Source of the DNA: Natronogracilivirga saccharolytica
Lineage (GTDB): Bacteria; Bacteroidota; Rhodothermia; Balneolales; Natronogracilivirgulaceae
Assembly (NCBI RefSeq): GCF_017921895.1
Contig: NZ_JAFIDN010000002.1
Location: forward strand, 1-64,000
DNA length: 64,000 nt
Direction: 5' to 3'
Position 1 is the first letter of the stretch. Each line of letters opens with the position of its first letter. The notes under the pieces are model-generated. The model was not told the DNA's origin, ran no database searches, and saw only the letters and a list, made by a program, of their open reading frames with translations. Position numbers and translations under genes: made by a program. Shown here one piece after another: positions 1 to 8,782 of this stretch.

Positions 1-766
1 GGCCGAACAGGCTCACCTGAAACTCCGGGGAGACCAGCAGGTTTTCCGCCGGCGGGGAGAAGTTGCGGCGCGTGCGGCCGGTGCCCCCGCCGAAGCCGGC
101 CTCAGGATCCTGCTGTTCATCGAAAAACGAATCCGGAACGTCGATCGAGCCCTCATCGTCGCGGGCATAGAAGCCCGAGAGCATAACATAGCTGCGGTTC
201 TGGTTACCGTAGCCCAAACGGCCTCCGTAGAGCATGCGCTCGTAGCTCAGCCGGCGAACCGCCTCATCCTCACGCGGGCCGACCGCTCGGGCCGCCCGCC
301 CGCCGGTCACCTCCAGGGTCAGAAGTCCCGGGGTCAGCTCCAGGCGCCCCCCGCGCAGACGCGTCCCGCTCAGGCTGTAGCGCGACCATGACGGGGATAC
401 GTCCCCGGCCGACAGGCGCACCCACCGCCAGCTGCCGCTGAATCCGATCTGGTTCATCGACTGGCGCAGGCGCGAGTCGTCGGTGTTGTAGCGAAAACTC
501 AGCCCCGAATCAAAGCCCAGCACCGAAAAATTCGTGGTCGCCGTGGTCACGTTGCCCAGAGGGGCCCGGCGGTTGGCATCGCGGCTGGTGGTGTAGGCGT
601 GCGCTTCAGTCGATACACTTCCGGTTATGTTGAACACCTGGATGTCGGTGTCTCCTACCGTTCCCGTTCCCTGGCCATGGACACTGGTCGTAATAGCCAG
701 TGTCATCACAATCAATAATAAGCATCCCGGTACCAGGCGACGTAGTCCCTCACTGATATAAAACAT
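1..766 (-). CDS. Secreted protein of unknown function, N-terminal part (cut by window edge)
   Basis: An open frame runs from an ATG at 766 down to the window edge without a stop (about 255 residues seen). Residues 1-31 look like a signal peptide: a hydrophobic stretch GCLLLIVMTLAITTSV ending in HGQ. The mature part is rich in alternating polar and hydrophobic residues (for example FSVLGFDSGLSFRYN and GFSGSWRWVRLSAGD), as in outer-membrane beta-barrel or surface proteins, but I recognise no family. A GGAGGG sequence lies only about three bases before the ATG, which is unusually close. GC content is clearly higher than in the genes that follow. Function unknown; the C-terminal part lies outside the window. 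Confidence 0.7.
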   Translation of the reverse strand, partial: MFYISEGLRRLVPGCLLLIVMTLAITTSVHGQGTGTVGDTDIQVFNITGSVSTEAHAYTTSRDANRRAPLGNVTTATTNFSVLGFDSGLSFRYNTDDSRLRQSMNQIGFSGSWRWVRLSAGDVSPSWSRYSLSGTRLRGGRLELTPGLLTLEVTGGRAARAVGPREDEAVRRLSYERMLYGGRLGYGNQNRSYVMLSGFYARDDEGSIDVPDSFFDEQQDPEAGFGGGTGRTRRNFSPPAENLLVSPEFQVSLFG

Positions 767-1057
767 ACCCTCCAGTTGCAAAGAAAATTTCTTGATTCTC
801 ACTTGTGTGGACACCAGGATTTAAATGCATACTCAGACTCACCGACCTCATAAAACAGGCACTTGCAGGTAAGATACCGTTTACAAGAATAAATAAAAGT
901 AAAATTTTATTAATGCGGAATTACGCAGTTTTCCTATCCCCTCCTGATTGATTCCGGCACTCCTGAATGAGCCAGTCAAAAACTCCTGCTGCGCATCTTC
1001 AAATATTATGAATGTGCATTTTCAAACTTCTGACTGTGTGTATCGGCCACCACTGCA
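767..1057. other. Intergenic region between hutG end and secreted-protein start
   Basis: About 290 bases separate the 3' end of hutG from the start of the secreted protein; both genes are on the minus strand. The region is A/T-rich between 880 and 920. I see no convincing terminator hairpin with a T-run, no RNA gene and no clear promoter box. Confidence 0.5.
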
Positions 1058-1948
1058 TTAAAACCGACTCGCCAATCCTTCAATACATTTCCAGATGGTT
1101 AAAGCCGCAAGACGAACGGTCTGGCTGTCAACGTCAAATGCCGGATTGACTTCCGCAATATCTATTGATGTTACATTCGGATTCCTCCCCGCATGCCACG
1201 CTGCTTGCAACAATAGTGATTTAGAAATGCCATCCGCACACGGAGCACTAACCCCGGGAGCGACGGATTGATCAACGGCATCCATATCCAGCGTTACAAA
1301 TAGCGGATAAGCCGCTTCTTCCAGCAGCTCCCTGATTACCGAAATTTCGGTTTCATCCTTGAAGAACGTTTTCCCGTCATTCTCTTTGATATAGTCCAGA
1401 TGGCTTTTTGAAACGGCATGGGGTTGCAGACCGGCAACATGATAACGACGGCATTTCGTGTCGGGATATCCGAGTATCTGGCGAAACGGGCTGCCTGAAT
1501 GCCCGGCTCCCTTCTTCAGCGGACGCACATCCGTATGCGCATCCAGGTTCATAATAACATGTGCAATTCCTGCATGCTGATACCCCAGAAAATGGCCATA
1601 ACTGGTTTCGTGTCCGCCTCCCATGATGATCACCGGTCTCTGCTTTTCAAGCCACGGCTGAATCGTCCTGCCCAGGTTTTCCTGCATGGCCTCCATATTG
1701 TCCGATGGGATGTCGCCAAGATCGCGTCCGTTTTTTACTATCGCCGAAAAGCGGTCACAGTTCAGCGCCGGAGGTGTCATCCTGAATAACTGATCCCTGA
1801 TGAGCCGCGGAGCGGATGCTGCCCCCGGCCGGCCGTTGTTTCTTGCCACACCTTCATCGACCGGACACCCGGCCAGCACAAATGAAGGATCCCCGCTGCC
1901 TGTACCCAGTATTTCACCTATCCGTGTATCTTTGTCTTGAACCGTCAT
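1058..1948 (-). CDS. hutG: Formimidoylglutamase (arginase-family hydrolase)
   Basis: Last enzyme of the histidine utilisation pathway: it hydrolyses N-formimidoyl-L-glutamate to L-glutamate and formamide in the cytoplasm. The 296 residues carry the binuclear manganese signature of the ureohydrolase family: GGGHE with H113, DAHTD at 136-140 and LDMDAVD with D221 and D223. The family alone would also allow agmatinase or arginase, but its place directly after hutU, hutH and hutI makes formimidoylglutamase by far the best reading. An AAGGAAAGAG ribosome-binding site lies just upstream of the ATG. It is the promoter-distal gene of the operon, with 91 bases between hutI and it. Confidence 0.9.
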   Translation of the reverse strand: MTVQDKDTRIGEILGTGSGDPSFVLAGCPVDEGVARNNGRPGAASAPRLIRDQLFRMTPPALNCDRFSAIVKNGRDLGDIPSDNMEAMQENLGRTIQPWLEKQRPVIIMGGGHETSYGHFLGYQHAGIAHVIMNLDAHTDVRPLKKGAGHSGSPFRQILGYPDTKCRRYHVAGLQPHAVSKSHLDYIKENDGKTFFKDETEISVIRELLEEAAYPLFVTLDMDAVDQSVAPGVSAPCADGISKSLLLQAAWHAGRNPNVTSIDIAEVNPAFDVDSQTVRLAALTIWKCIEGLASRF

Positions 1949-2039
1949 ATTCTCATCTCTTTCCTTAAAAATTGCCCATTGGTAAAAAAGTTAACCCGTT
2001 AACATCCAATACCTTGAAAAAGAGTATTAACCGACGGCA

Positions 2040-3359
2040 TCAGTTACGCTGCCGGGTAACGAGGCACGCACCCTCTGACCATACCCGCGCTGCTGCATCC
2101 GGACGAAAATGATACAGCCAATGATTTACGGACTCCGTATCCAGTTCCACAAAATCCGCTTTTTTCCCCGGCTCGACAGAACCGGTAACATTATTCACCC
2201 CCAGAGCCCGGGCCGCATAAATCGTCGCCCCTTTGAGTACCTCGGCCGGAGACATGTATTGCAATGTACAAGCGAGGTGCATGGCCATCGGCAGGTGGAA
2301 TGAAGGAGCAGAACCGGGATTGAAATCGGTCGATACCGCCACAGGAACCCCGGCCTCCATCAGTTTGCGTGCCGGAAGCGGCTCTTTTCTCAGGTACCAT
2401 GTAGCCAGCGGCAGACTTACCGCGACCGTGCCTGCTTCCCGTATGCTTGTGATTCCCCGGTCTGAAACGCATTCGAGATGGTCGGCGGAAACGGCGCCGA
2501 CTTTTGCGGCAAGCTCTGCTCCCCCGTTGGCCGTAAGCTGATCGGCGTGAACCTTTGGAATCAGTCCTGCTTTTTTTCCTGCCTCCAGAATTACCTCCCC
2601 CTCTTCGATGGTAAAAGCCGGCGCATCTACAAAAACATCACAAAATTCAGCCAGGCCAGCTTCGGTTACCGCCGGAATCATTTCCTCTGTTACAAGGCGG
2701 ACATACTTCCCCCGCTTATCGCGATATTCCGGCGGGATGGCATGGGCGCCTAAAAATGTACTCATCATCCGGATGGGAAAACTGTTTTTCAGACTGCGAT
2801 ACACCCGCAGCTGCTTAAGTTCGTCCTCCAGAGTGAGGCCGTATCCGCTTTTGCATTCGATGGTGGTGACCCCCAGCCTTACCATCTCTTCAAGGAGCCC
2901 TGCGCTCTTCCTGATCAAATCCTGCTCGCTTGTATCACGTGTGGCCGATACCGTGCTGAGTATTCCCCCGCCGGCTGCGGCAATCTCTTCGTAGCTTTTC
3001 CCAAGTGACCGCAGTTCAAATTCATCAGGGCGCCAGCCTCCGAAGGCCAGGTGGGTATGACAATCGATCAGTCCGGGAATGACAACCCGTCCTTCAGCAT
3101 CAAATGACTCATCGGGTTCCGGCAGATCACGATTTCCGGGCAGCTCCCCCTCCGACCCTGCCCATAAAATGACATCTCCCTTCCACAGCAGGGCGGCATT
3201 CCGCCGCGGTTTTACGTACTCCTGCCCGCCGTCGTCCGGGCAGATAAAAAGCGTACCTATGTTTTTTAACAGCCGGACCGCCTCGGGGTCAGCCCGGTCT
3301 TCCGGCCAGATGATTTCATTGGTGTGTCTGGACTGCAGATACTGATTTCTGGCACTCAT
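2040..3359 (-). CDS. hutI: Imidazolonepropionase
   Basis: Third step of histidine degradation: hydrolyses 4-imidazolone-5-propanoate to N-formimidoyl-L-glutamate. The 439-residue protein is a metal-dependent amidohydrolase with the metal-binding HTH at 101-103 (GLIDCHTHLAFGG), FLGAHAIPPEY around H206, KVHADQL with H271 and STDFNPGSAP with D345. The segment ECKSGYGL, typical of imidazolonepropionases, is also present. Its N-terminus is about 30 residues longer than in many homologues (the usual body begins near LLKNIGTL), so the true start could be internal. It lies 49 bases downstream of hutH on the same strand and is surely cotranscribed. Confidence 0.95.
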   Translation of the reverse strand: MSARNQYLQSRHTNEIIWPEDRADPEAVRLLKNIGTLFICPDDGGQEYVKPRRNAALLWKGDVILWAGSEGELPGNRDLPEPDESFDAEGRVVIPGLIDCHTHLAFGGWRPDEFELRSLGKSYEEIAAAGGGILSTVSATRDTSEQDLIRKSAGLLEEMVRLGVTTIECKSGYGLTLEDELKQLRVYRSLKNSFPIRMMSTFLGAHAIPPEYRDKRGKYVRLVTEEMIPAVTEAGLAEFCDVFVDAPAFTIEEGEVILEAGKKAGLIPKVHADQLTANGGAELAAKVGAVSADHLECVSDRGITSIREAGTVAVSLPLATWYLRKEPLPARKLMEAGVPVAVSTDFNPGSAPSFHLPMAMHLACTLQYMSPAEVLKGATIYAARALGVNNVTGSVEPGKKADFVELDTESVNHWLYHFRPDAAARVWSEGACLVTRQRN

Positions 3360-3408
3360 ATACGATGGTTTTTTTACCTTGCCTGTTTTGCCTGTTTCCT
3401 TTCCCTGT

Positions 3409-4935
3409 TTATTTCAGTTTGCCGGATGCCGATTCGGCGTGCTCCCGGAGCTTCTTCTCTTTCAAAAGCACCTTTCCCCGGTCGATTTCTTCCCGCATGT
3501 AGCGGTCCTCCTCGAGGTGGGGAATCTGTGACCGAAGATAGTCGTGGGCTGCCAGCACGCCCCTGCCCGGCTTCAGCGGCTTCCGGAAATCAAGCGCCTG
3601 TGCGGCGGTCATGAGTTCGATGGCCAGTATCGTTTCCACATGCTCAAATACCTGAAGCAATTTCAATCCGGATATGCTGCCCATGCTGACATGGTCCTCC
3701 TGTCCCAGGCTTGTGGGTATCGAATCTACCGATGCCGGATGGGAGAGAATTTTGTTTTCCGATACCAGCGATGCCGCCGTGTACTGCGGAATCATGAATC
3801 CGGAGTTGATACCGGTCTCCTGCATCAGCAGCTTGGGCAGCCCGTCGTGTCCTTCCAGAAGCAAATAGATGCGGCGTTCGGAGATGCTGCCCATTTCCGA
3901 AAGCGCAATGGCGGCATAATCCATAGCCAGGGCCAGCGGCTGCCCGTGAAAATTCCCGCCGCTCACAATATCCCCGTTTTCGAGCACCAGCGGATTGTCA
4001 TTGACCGAATTCAGTTCCGTTTCTATCACATTCCGGGTATGACGGATGGCATCACGGCTTGCTCCATGCACTTGCGGGACGCATCGCAGACAGTAGGGAT
4101 CCTGCACTTTGCCGCAATGGCGATGGCTGTCAAGTATTTCGCTTTCCTTCAGCAATGACCGGACATTGGCGGCAACATCGGATTGTCCGGGATGGGGCCG
4201 CAGACTGTGAATCCGCTCGTCAAACGGCACAATGCTTCCCTGCAGTGCCTCCAGGCTCATAGCGGCGACAAGATCAGCCATGGCAAGAAGGTGGCTGCAT
4301 TTTTCCATCACCCACGCTCCGCAGGCGGACATCAGCTGCGTGCCGTTGATCAGGGCGAGTCCGTCCTTGGGCTGAAGCGAGATCGGCTCCAGCCCGTGGT
4401 CTTTCAGTGCTTTCACTGCATCAACCGGCTTGCGACGGTCTGCGGAAGCGCCCGGGCCTCCATCCCAAAACTCGCCGTATCCGATCAGCGGAAGGGACAT
4501 ATGTGCCAGCGGCGCAAGGTCTCCCGATGCCCCGAGGCTCCCGCGGGACGGTATCACCGGTATGAGATCGTTTTCGGCAAAATAATGCAGCCGGTCAAAG
4601 GTCTGCAAAGATACCCCGGAGTATCCCAGTCCAAGGGTATAGAGCTTAAGCTTGAGCATCAGGCGGGAAATTTCAAACGGAAGCGGCGGTCCCACCCCGA
4701 CGGCGTGACTGAGCAGCAGGTTGGTTTGCAGCTTTGAAAGGTCACCGGCACCAATTTTTTTTCCGGCCAGCGCCCCGAATCCGGTATTGATCCCATAATA
4801 GGGCCTGCCGTCTGCAAGTGCGCGGTCAACGACTTCCCGTGATTTCTGAAGAGCACTCCTGCTGCTTTCAGAATTCCGGATCTCCCGGTCCAGATCCTCG
4901 TACAAATGCTCCACTCTGATTTTCGATTCCACCAT
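3409..4935 (-). CDS. hutH: Histidine ammonia-lyase
   Basis: First step of histidine degradation: removes ammonia from L-histidine to give urocanate. About 508 residues, the usual length. The Ala-Ser-Gly triad that cyclises into the MIO electrophile is seen in GSLGASGDLAPLAHM. Other family blocks present are YYGINTGFGALA, QEDHVSMGS and VNDNPLV. I chose the ATG at 4935; a GTG two codons upstream (4941) is also possible, and neither has a clear Shine-Dalgarno sequence. It follows hutU by 76 bases and precedes hutI. Confidence 0.95.
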   Translation of the reverse strand: MVESKIRVEHLYEDLDREIRNSESSRSALQKSREVVDRALADGRPYYGINTGFGALAGKKIGAGDLSKLQTNLLLSHAVGVGPPLPFEISRLMLKLKLYTLGLGYSGVSLQTFDRLHYFAENDLIPVIPSRGSLGASGDLAPLAHMSLPLIGYGEFWDGGPGASADRRKPVDAVKALKDHGLEPISLQPKDGLALINGTQLMSACGAWVMEKCSHLLAMADLVAAMSLEALQGSIVPFDERIHSLRPHPGQSDVAANVRSLLKESEILDSHRHCGKVQDPYCLRCVPQVHGASRDAIRHTRNVIETELNSVNDNPLVLENGDIVSGGNFHGQPLALAMDYAAIALSEMGSISERRIYLLLEGHDGLPKLLMQETGINSGFMIPQYTAASLVSENKILSHPASVDSIPTSLGQEDHVSMGSISGLKLLQVFEHVETILAIELMTAAQALDFRKPLKPGRGVLAAHDYLRSQIPHLEEDRYMREEIDRGKVLLKEKKLREHAESASGKLK

Positions 4936-5011
4936 ATTCACAAGCTAAATTATGTCATCCGGTCACCCGGCCATCCTGAAACGATGTTGCTGCCGGCTGC
5001 TTCTTTACAAG

Positions 5012-6688
5012 TTACTCATTCTGAATGGACGGCAAGTCCACACCGCGCTCCCTTGCCGTTCGTACGGCCTCCTCATAGCCGGCATCTGCGTGCCGCATGA
5101 CTCCGGTCCCGGGATCCGCCGTCAAAACGCGCTGAAGTCTCCTTCCGCCGGATCCGGTACCGTCTGCCACACAAACCATTCCGGCGTGTATGGAATAACC
5201 GATACCCACTCCGCCTCCGTGATGCAGCGATACCCAGCTGGCGCCGCAGGCCGTGTTGAGCATGGCATTCAGAAGCGGCCAGTCGGCGATGGCATCGGAC
5301 CCATCCCGCATACCCTCTGTTTCCCTGTTGGGGGATGCGACCGAGCCGGTATCAAGGTGATCCCGTCCGATCACAACCGGCGCCTTCAGCTCTCCCTTCC
5401 GGACGAGTTCGTTGAAATGAGCGCCCAGTTCGGCACGTTCGCCATACTCCAGCCAGCAGATACGCGCAGGCAATCCCTGAAAGTGCACCTTTTCACCGGC
5501 CTTTCGGATCCAACGAGCCAGGTGATCTTTATCCGGAAATATTTCCAGCACGGCCTGATCAGTGCGCCGGATGTCGTTTGGATCACCTGACAAAGCCGCC
5601 CAGCGGAACGGGCCGGCACCTTTGCAGAACAGGGGCCGTATGAATTCCGGAACGAATCCGGGTATCTGAAATGCCTTGTGCATATCCCGGTAATCGGCTA
5701 CCTGGCCGCGCAGATTGTTTCCATAGTCGAAAACTGCTGATCCTCTTTTTTTGAGTTCCAGCATGGCCTCAACATGCCGTACCATGGAATCCAGAACCTG
5801 ATGATCATATTTTTCCGGATCCTTGCGTCGAAGTTCACTGGCCTCTTTGAGGGTGTACCCGGAAGGGATGTAGCCTTCTCTGAGATCGTGTGCCGAGGTC
5901 TGATCGGTGACGACATCCGGAAGAACGGATGTGTCACCGGATGATCGATTTACAATTCCGGGCATCACATCGGCGATATTTGCGACCAGTCCGACCGAAA
6001 GCGGTTTTTTTTCGGCCACGGCACCGGCAACCAGGTCCAGGGCTTCATCGAGGTCGTAGGAAATGCGGTCACAGTATCCGGTTTCCACCCGTTTCCGCAC
6101 TCTGGATTCATCAACTTCGACAGCCAGGCAGACACCGCCGTTCATGGTCGCCGCAAGAGGCTGGGCTCCCCCCATCCCCCCAAGTCCGGCAGTCAGAACA
6201 AACCGGCCGGCCAGGCTGCCCTGAAAATGTTTTTCCGCACAAGCGGCAAATGTTTCATACGTACCCTGCAGAATGCCCTGGGTTCCGATGTAAATCCACG
6301 AACCTGCAGTCATTTGTCCGTACATGGTGAGTCCGAGCTCTTCCAGCCGCCGGAATTCTTTCCATGTAGCCCAGCGGGGAACCAGCTGGGAGTTGGAGAT
6401 CAATACCCTGGGTGCTTCGTCGTGCGTCCGGAACACCCCGACGGGTTTGCCGCTCTGGACAAGCAGCGTCTCGTCATTTTCGAGCCGCTTCAGCGTACGC
6501 ACAATTTGCCGGTAGCATTCGTGGTTCCGGGCTGCTTTGCCGGTTCCTCCGTAAACGATGAGCTCATCCGGCCTCTCAGCGACTTCCGGGTCGAGATTAT
6601 TCATCAGCATGCGCAGTGCTGCTTCCTGATGCCAGCCTTTGCATGACAAACCGGAGCCGACCGGTGCGCGAATCGAACTGTCACCCAT
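5012..6688 (-). CDS. hutU: Urocanate hydratase
   Basis: Second step of histidine degradation: hydrates urocanate to 4-imidazolone-5-propanoate using tightly bound NAD+ as electrophile. 558 residues, the normal length. Visible family blocks are [13 protein letters not shown] near residue 45, [14 protein letters not shown] from 126, the glycine-rich NAD-binding [10 protein letters not shown] at 168-177, [10 protein letters not shown] at 331-340 and [14 protein letters not shown], whose C421 matches the essential cysteine known in the Pseudomonas enzyme. It is the first gene of the minus-strand hut operon; the 167-base gap upstream is shared with the divergent phosphoesterase gene. No hutC-type repressor or histidine transporter is adjacent. 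Confidence 0.96.
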   Translation of the reverse strand: MGDSSIRAPVGSGLSCKGWHQEAALRMLMNNLDPEVAERPDELIVYGGTGKAARNHECYRQIVRTLKRLENDETLLVQSGKPVGVFRTHDEAPRVLISNSQLVPRWATWKEFRRLEELGLTMYGQMTAGSWIYIGTQGILQGTYETFAACAEKHFQGSLAGRFVLTAGLGGMGGAQPLAATMNGGVCLAVEVDESRVRKRVETGYCDRISYDLDEALDLVAGAVAEKKPLSVGLVANIADVMPGIVNRSSGDTSVLPDVVTDQTSAHDLREGYIPSGYTLKEASELRRKDPEKYDHQVLDSMVRHVEAMLELKKRGSAVFDYGNNLRGQVADYRDMHKAFQIPGFVPEFIRPLFCKGAGPFRWAALSGDPNDIRRTDQAVLEIFPDKDHLARWIRKAGEKVHFQGLPARICWLEYGERAELGAHFNELVRKGELKAPVVIGRDHLDTGSVASPNRETEGMRDGSDAIADWPLLNAMLNTACGASWVSLHHGGGVGIGYSIHAGMVCVADGTGSGGRRLQRVLTADPGTGVMRHADAGYEEAVRTARERGVDLPSIQNE

Positions 6689-6783
6689 TTTTTTCTCCCT
6701 TTAAATGCAGCAGCCGGTAACCGGCTGCACCGCTGGTAATATAGCTTACTCAATGGCAAGCTGAAAGATGCGCAATAACATAC

Positions 6784-6814
6784 TTGAGTTCTTTCCTTCT
6801 TAGAACTACATTTT
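6784..6814 (+). promoter_or_regulatory. Candidate Bacteroidota-type promoter for the phosphoesterase gene
   Basis: TTG at 6784-6786, a 20-base spacer and TACATTTT at 6807-6814 fit the -33/-7 pattern known from Bacteroidota (TTG, about 19-21 bases, TAnnTTTG) with one mismatch at the last base. It lies about 40 bases upstream of the ATG at 6856. Called by eye only. Confidence 0.4.
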
Positions 6815-6855
6815 CTGTTACAAGTACATAGCCGGAACCAGAACACACAACTACA

Positions 6856-8442
6856 ATGACCATGTCAGAAAACTCAGAAAGCAAAAAACTGCAGCAGTAC
6901 CTCAGTTCGAGAAGATCGTTTTTGAAAAAAGCGGGCCTTTTATCGGGCGCGGGTTTGATATTACCGGCCGGACTCACATCTGCATCCGGCCACAGTGCTG
7001 ACGCCGCACCGGGCAGTGCTTCTGCGGCAATCGCCGGCAACGGAAACACACCCGGTTCAGCCGGAAGAATGGTGCGAATCCGCGGCAAGGTGACTTCACA
7101 GGATGGCGGCATTCAGGGCGTTGCTGTTACTGACGGTCTCCGCATAACCGAAACCGATTCCGGCGGGGCCTACGAGCTGGTCTCCGACGGGCGCCGGCCG
7201 TTTGTGTACATCTCCATCCCGGCCGGATACCGCATTCCGACCAACCCTACAGGAACGGCACGATTTTATCACAAAATTGAGCCCGGTTCCAATGGTGAGA
7301 TGACCGCATCGTTTGAGCTTGAATCCGATCCCGCTGACAGGGATAATCATCGTTTTTTGCTGCTTGCTGATCCGCAGACCGAAAATGAATATGAGGTTGA
7401 GCGTTTTCACTCGGAAACCGTACCGGACATCCAAAAACTGATCCGCAACAGCGGCGATGATGTCCCTCTTTTCGGAATGGGTTGCGGGGACATCATGTTC
7501 GACAATCTTGAACTGTTTCCGGAGTACGAAAAAGCGGTAAAAAAAACGGGTATCCCCTTTTTCCAGGTTCTCGGAAACCATGACATCCTCTTTGATGTGC
7601 GTTCAACCGAAGCATCATATGAAGTCTTCAAGGAATATTTCGGGCCGGCTTATTATTCTTTCAGCATCGGCGAGGTTCATTACGTGGTATTGAACAATAT
7701 TTTCTGGTATGGTGCGGGCTATGTCGGCTATCTGGACAAGGACCAGCTGGACTGGCTCGAGGCTGATCTTGCACGAATTGAACCGGGTAAAACGGTCATT
7801 GTTGCCATGCATATACCGGCCGAGAGCAAGCAGTACAGCCGGTTTGATGACGACAGTCCGTCACCGCGACTTTCCGTATCCAACCGCCACGAACTGTATC
7901 GCATTCTTGAGCCGTACAATGCCCATATCCTGTCGGCTCATACCCATGAAAGCGAACATGTCTTTGAAGGGGGCGTCCATGAGCACATTCACGGCACGGT
8001 TTGCGGTGCCTGGTGGACCGGGCCGATCTGTTTTGACGGCACACCGAACGGATATGGTGTCTACGAGGTCAGGGGCAGCGAACTGAGGTGGCACTACAAG
8101 TCGACCGGCTACGACAGCGACCACCAGATCAAGGTTTACAAGCGCGGAGCAGATCCCGAAGCGCCCGGAGAGATTCTGGCGAATGTCTGGGACTGGGATC
8201 CGGAGTGGAAGGTGTACTGGTACGAGAACGGAACCCGGCGTGGCCGGATGGCCCGGCGCAGAGGCTACGACCCGCTGGCCGTTGAACTCTTTGACGGTCC
8301 GGACAAACCGGAGCGGCGAACCTGGGTCAATGCTGTTCCCACCGACCATATGTTTTACGCTCCTGTTCCTGAAAACGGCCGGGATGTTGTTGTAGAGGCC
8401 GTCAGCCGGCACGGGAAAACCTACTCCGCCCGAATTGATTAA
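6856..8442 (+). CDS. Tat-exported calcineurin-like metallophosphoesterase
   Basis: 528 residues. The N-terminus has a twin-arginine signal, SRRSFLKKAG at 18-27, followed by a hydrophobic stretch to about residue 40, so the enzyme is probably exported folded. Residues 71-135 form a small beta domain like MetallophosN. The central metallophosphoesterase domain shows ADPQ (D172), GCGDIMFD (D212), GNHD (N241, H242), VAMHIP and SAHTHESEH. The C-terminal part, with GAWWTGPICFDGTPNGYGVYE, matches the MetallophosC domain that accompanies this subfamily. Substrate unknown; the family acts on phosphate mono- or diesters. It is transcribed away from the hut operon, with no partner gene. The start could also be the ATG two codons later. 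Confidence 0.85.
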   Translation: MTMSENSESKKLQQYLSSRRSFLKKAGLLSGAGLILPAGLTSASGHSADAAPGSASAAIAGNGNTPGSAGRMVRIRGKVTSQDGGIQGVAVTDGLRITETDSGGAYELVSDGRRPFVYISIPAGYRIPTNPTGTARFYHKIEPGSNGEMTASFELESDPADRDNHRFLLLADPQTENEYEVERFHSETVPDIQKLIRNSGDDVPLFGMGCGDIMFDNLELFPEYEKAVKKTGIPFFQVLGNHDILFDVRSTEASYEVFKEYFGPAYYSFSIGEVHYVVLNNIFWYGAGYVGYLDKDQLDWLEADLARIEPGKTVIVAMHIPAESKQYSRFDDDSPSPRLSVSNRHELYRILEPYNAHILSAHTHESEHVFEGGVHEHIHGTVCGAWWTGPICFDGTPNGYGVYEVRGSELRWHYKSTGYDSDHQIKVYKRGADPEAPGEILANVWDWDPEWKVYWYENGTRRGRMARRRGYDPLAVELFDGPDKPERRTWVNAVPTDHMFYAPVPENGRDVVVEAVSRHGKTYSARID

Positions 8443-8782
8443 TCACACAAGTTTTTTGGTGAAGAGTGTGGCATATTTCATTCCCAGACTTCACCGCTGC
8501 ACACAACACATTGCAATATCATCTCTGTTGCAAACGTCAGTTCTGAACAGGGGATGTATTACTTGCTCCGCCAGAACCGGCAGAGTTAAAATTTCTATCC
8601 CGGTCCGGAAACAGCTTTTATTCGAATGCAGTTACATCAAAATTTGTTCTGATAGTACCGGCGCACGCAGTATGGAAGATGTGCTGCTCCACTAAAAACC
8701 CTTAAGTCACGCATCATGTAAAACACCCTGAATCTGACTATTAACTGAATCCATTATAATTAACAAAGCAAAGAGGTTCTGA
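8443..8782. other. Intergenic region, 340 bases
   Basis: No gene is convincing here: an 86-codon frame lacks family features and typical codon use. Near the downstream gene TATAAT at 8755-8760 and AAAGAGG at 8769-8775 could serve as a -10 box and ribosome-binding site, but no matching -35 is evident. No terminator hairpin is visible after the phosphoesterase gene. Confidence 0.4.

Noticed and set aside
1990-2003. GTTAAC-CC-GTTAAC in the hutI-hutG gap as an operator
   Set aside because: Two adjacent palindromic hexamers in a short A/T-rich gap inside the operon; too little to tell from chance.
8435-8695. 86-codon frame after the phosphoesterase gene
   Set aside because: Overlaps the stop of the upstream gene, has no ribosome-binding site and an implausible amino acid mix; I treat the region as non-coding.
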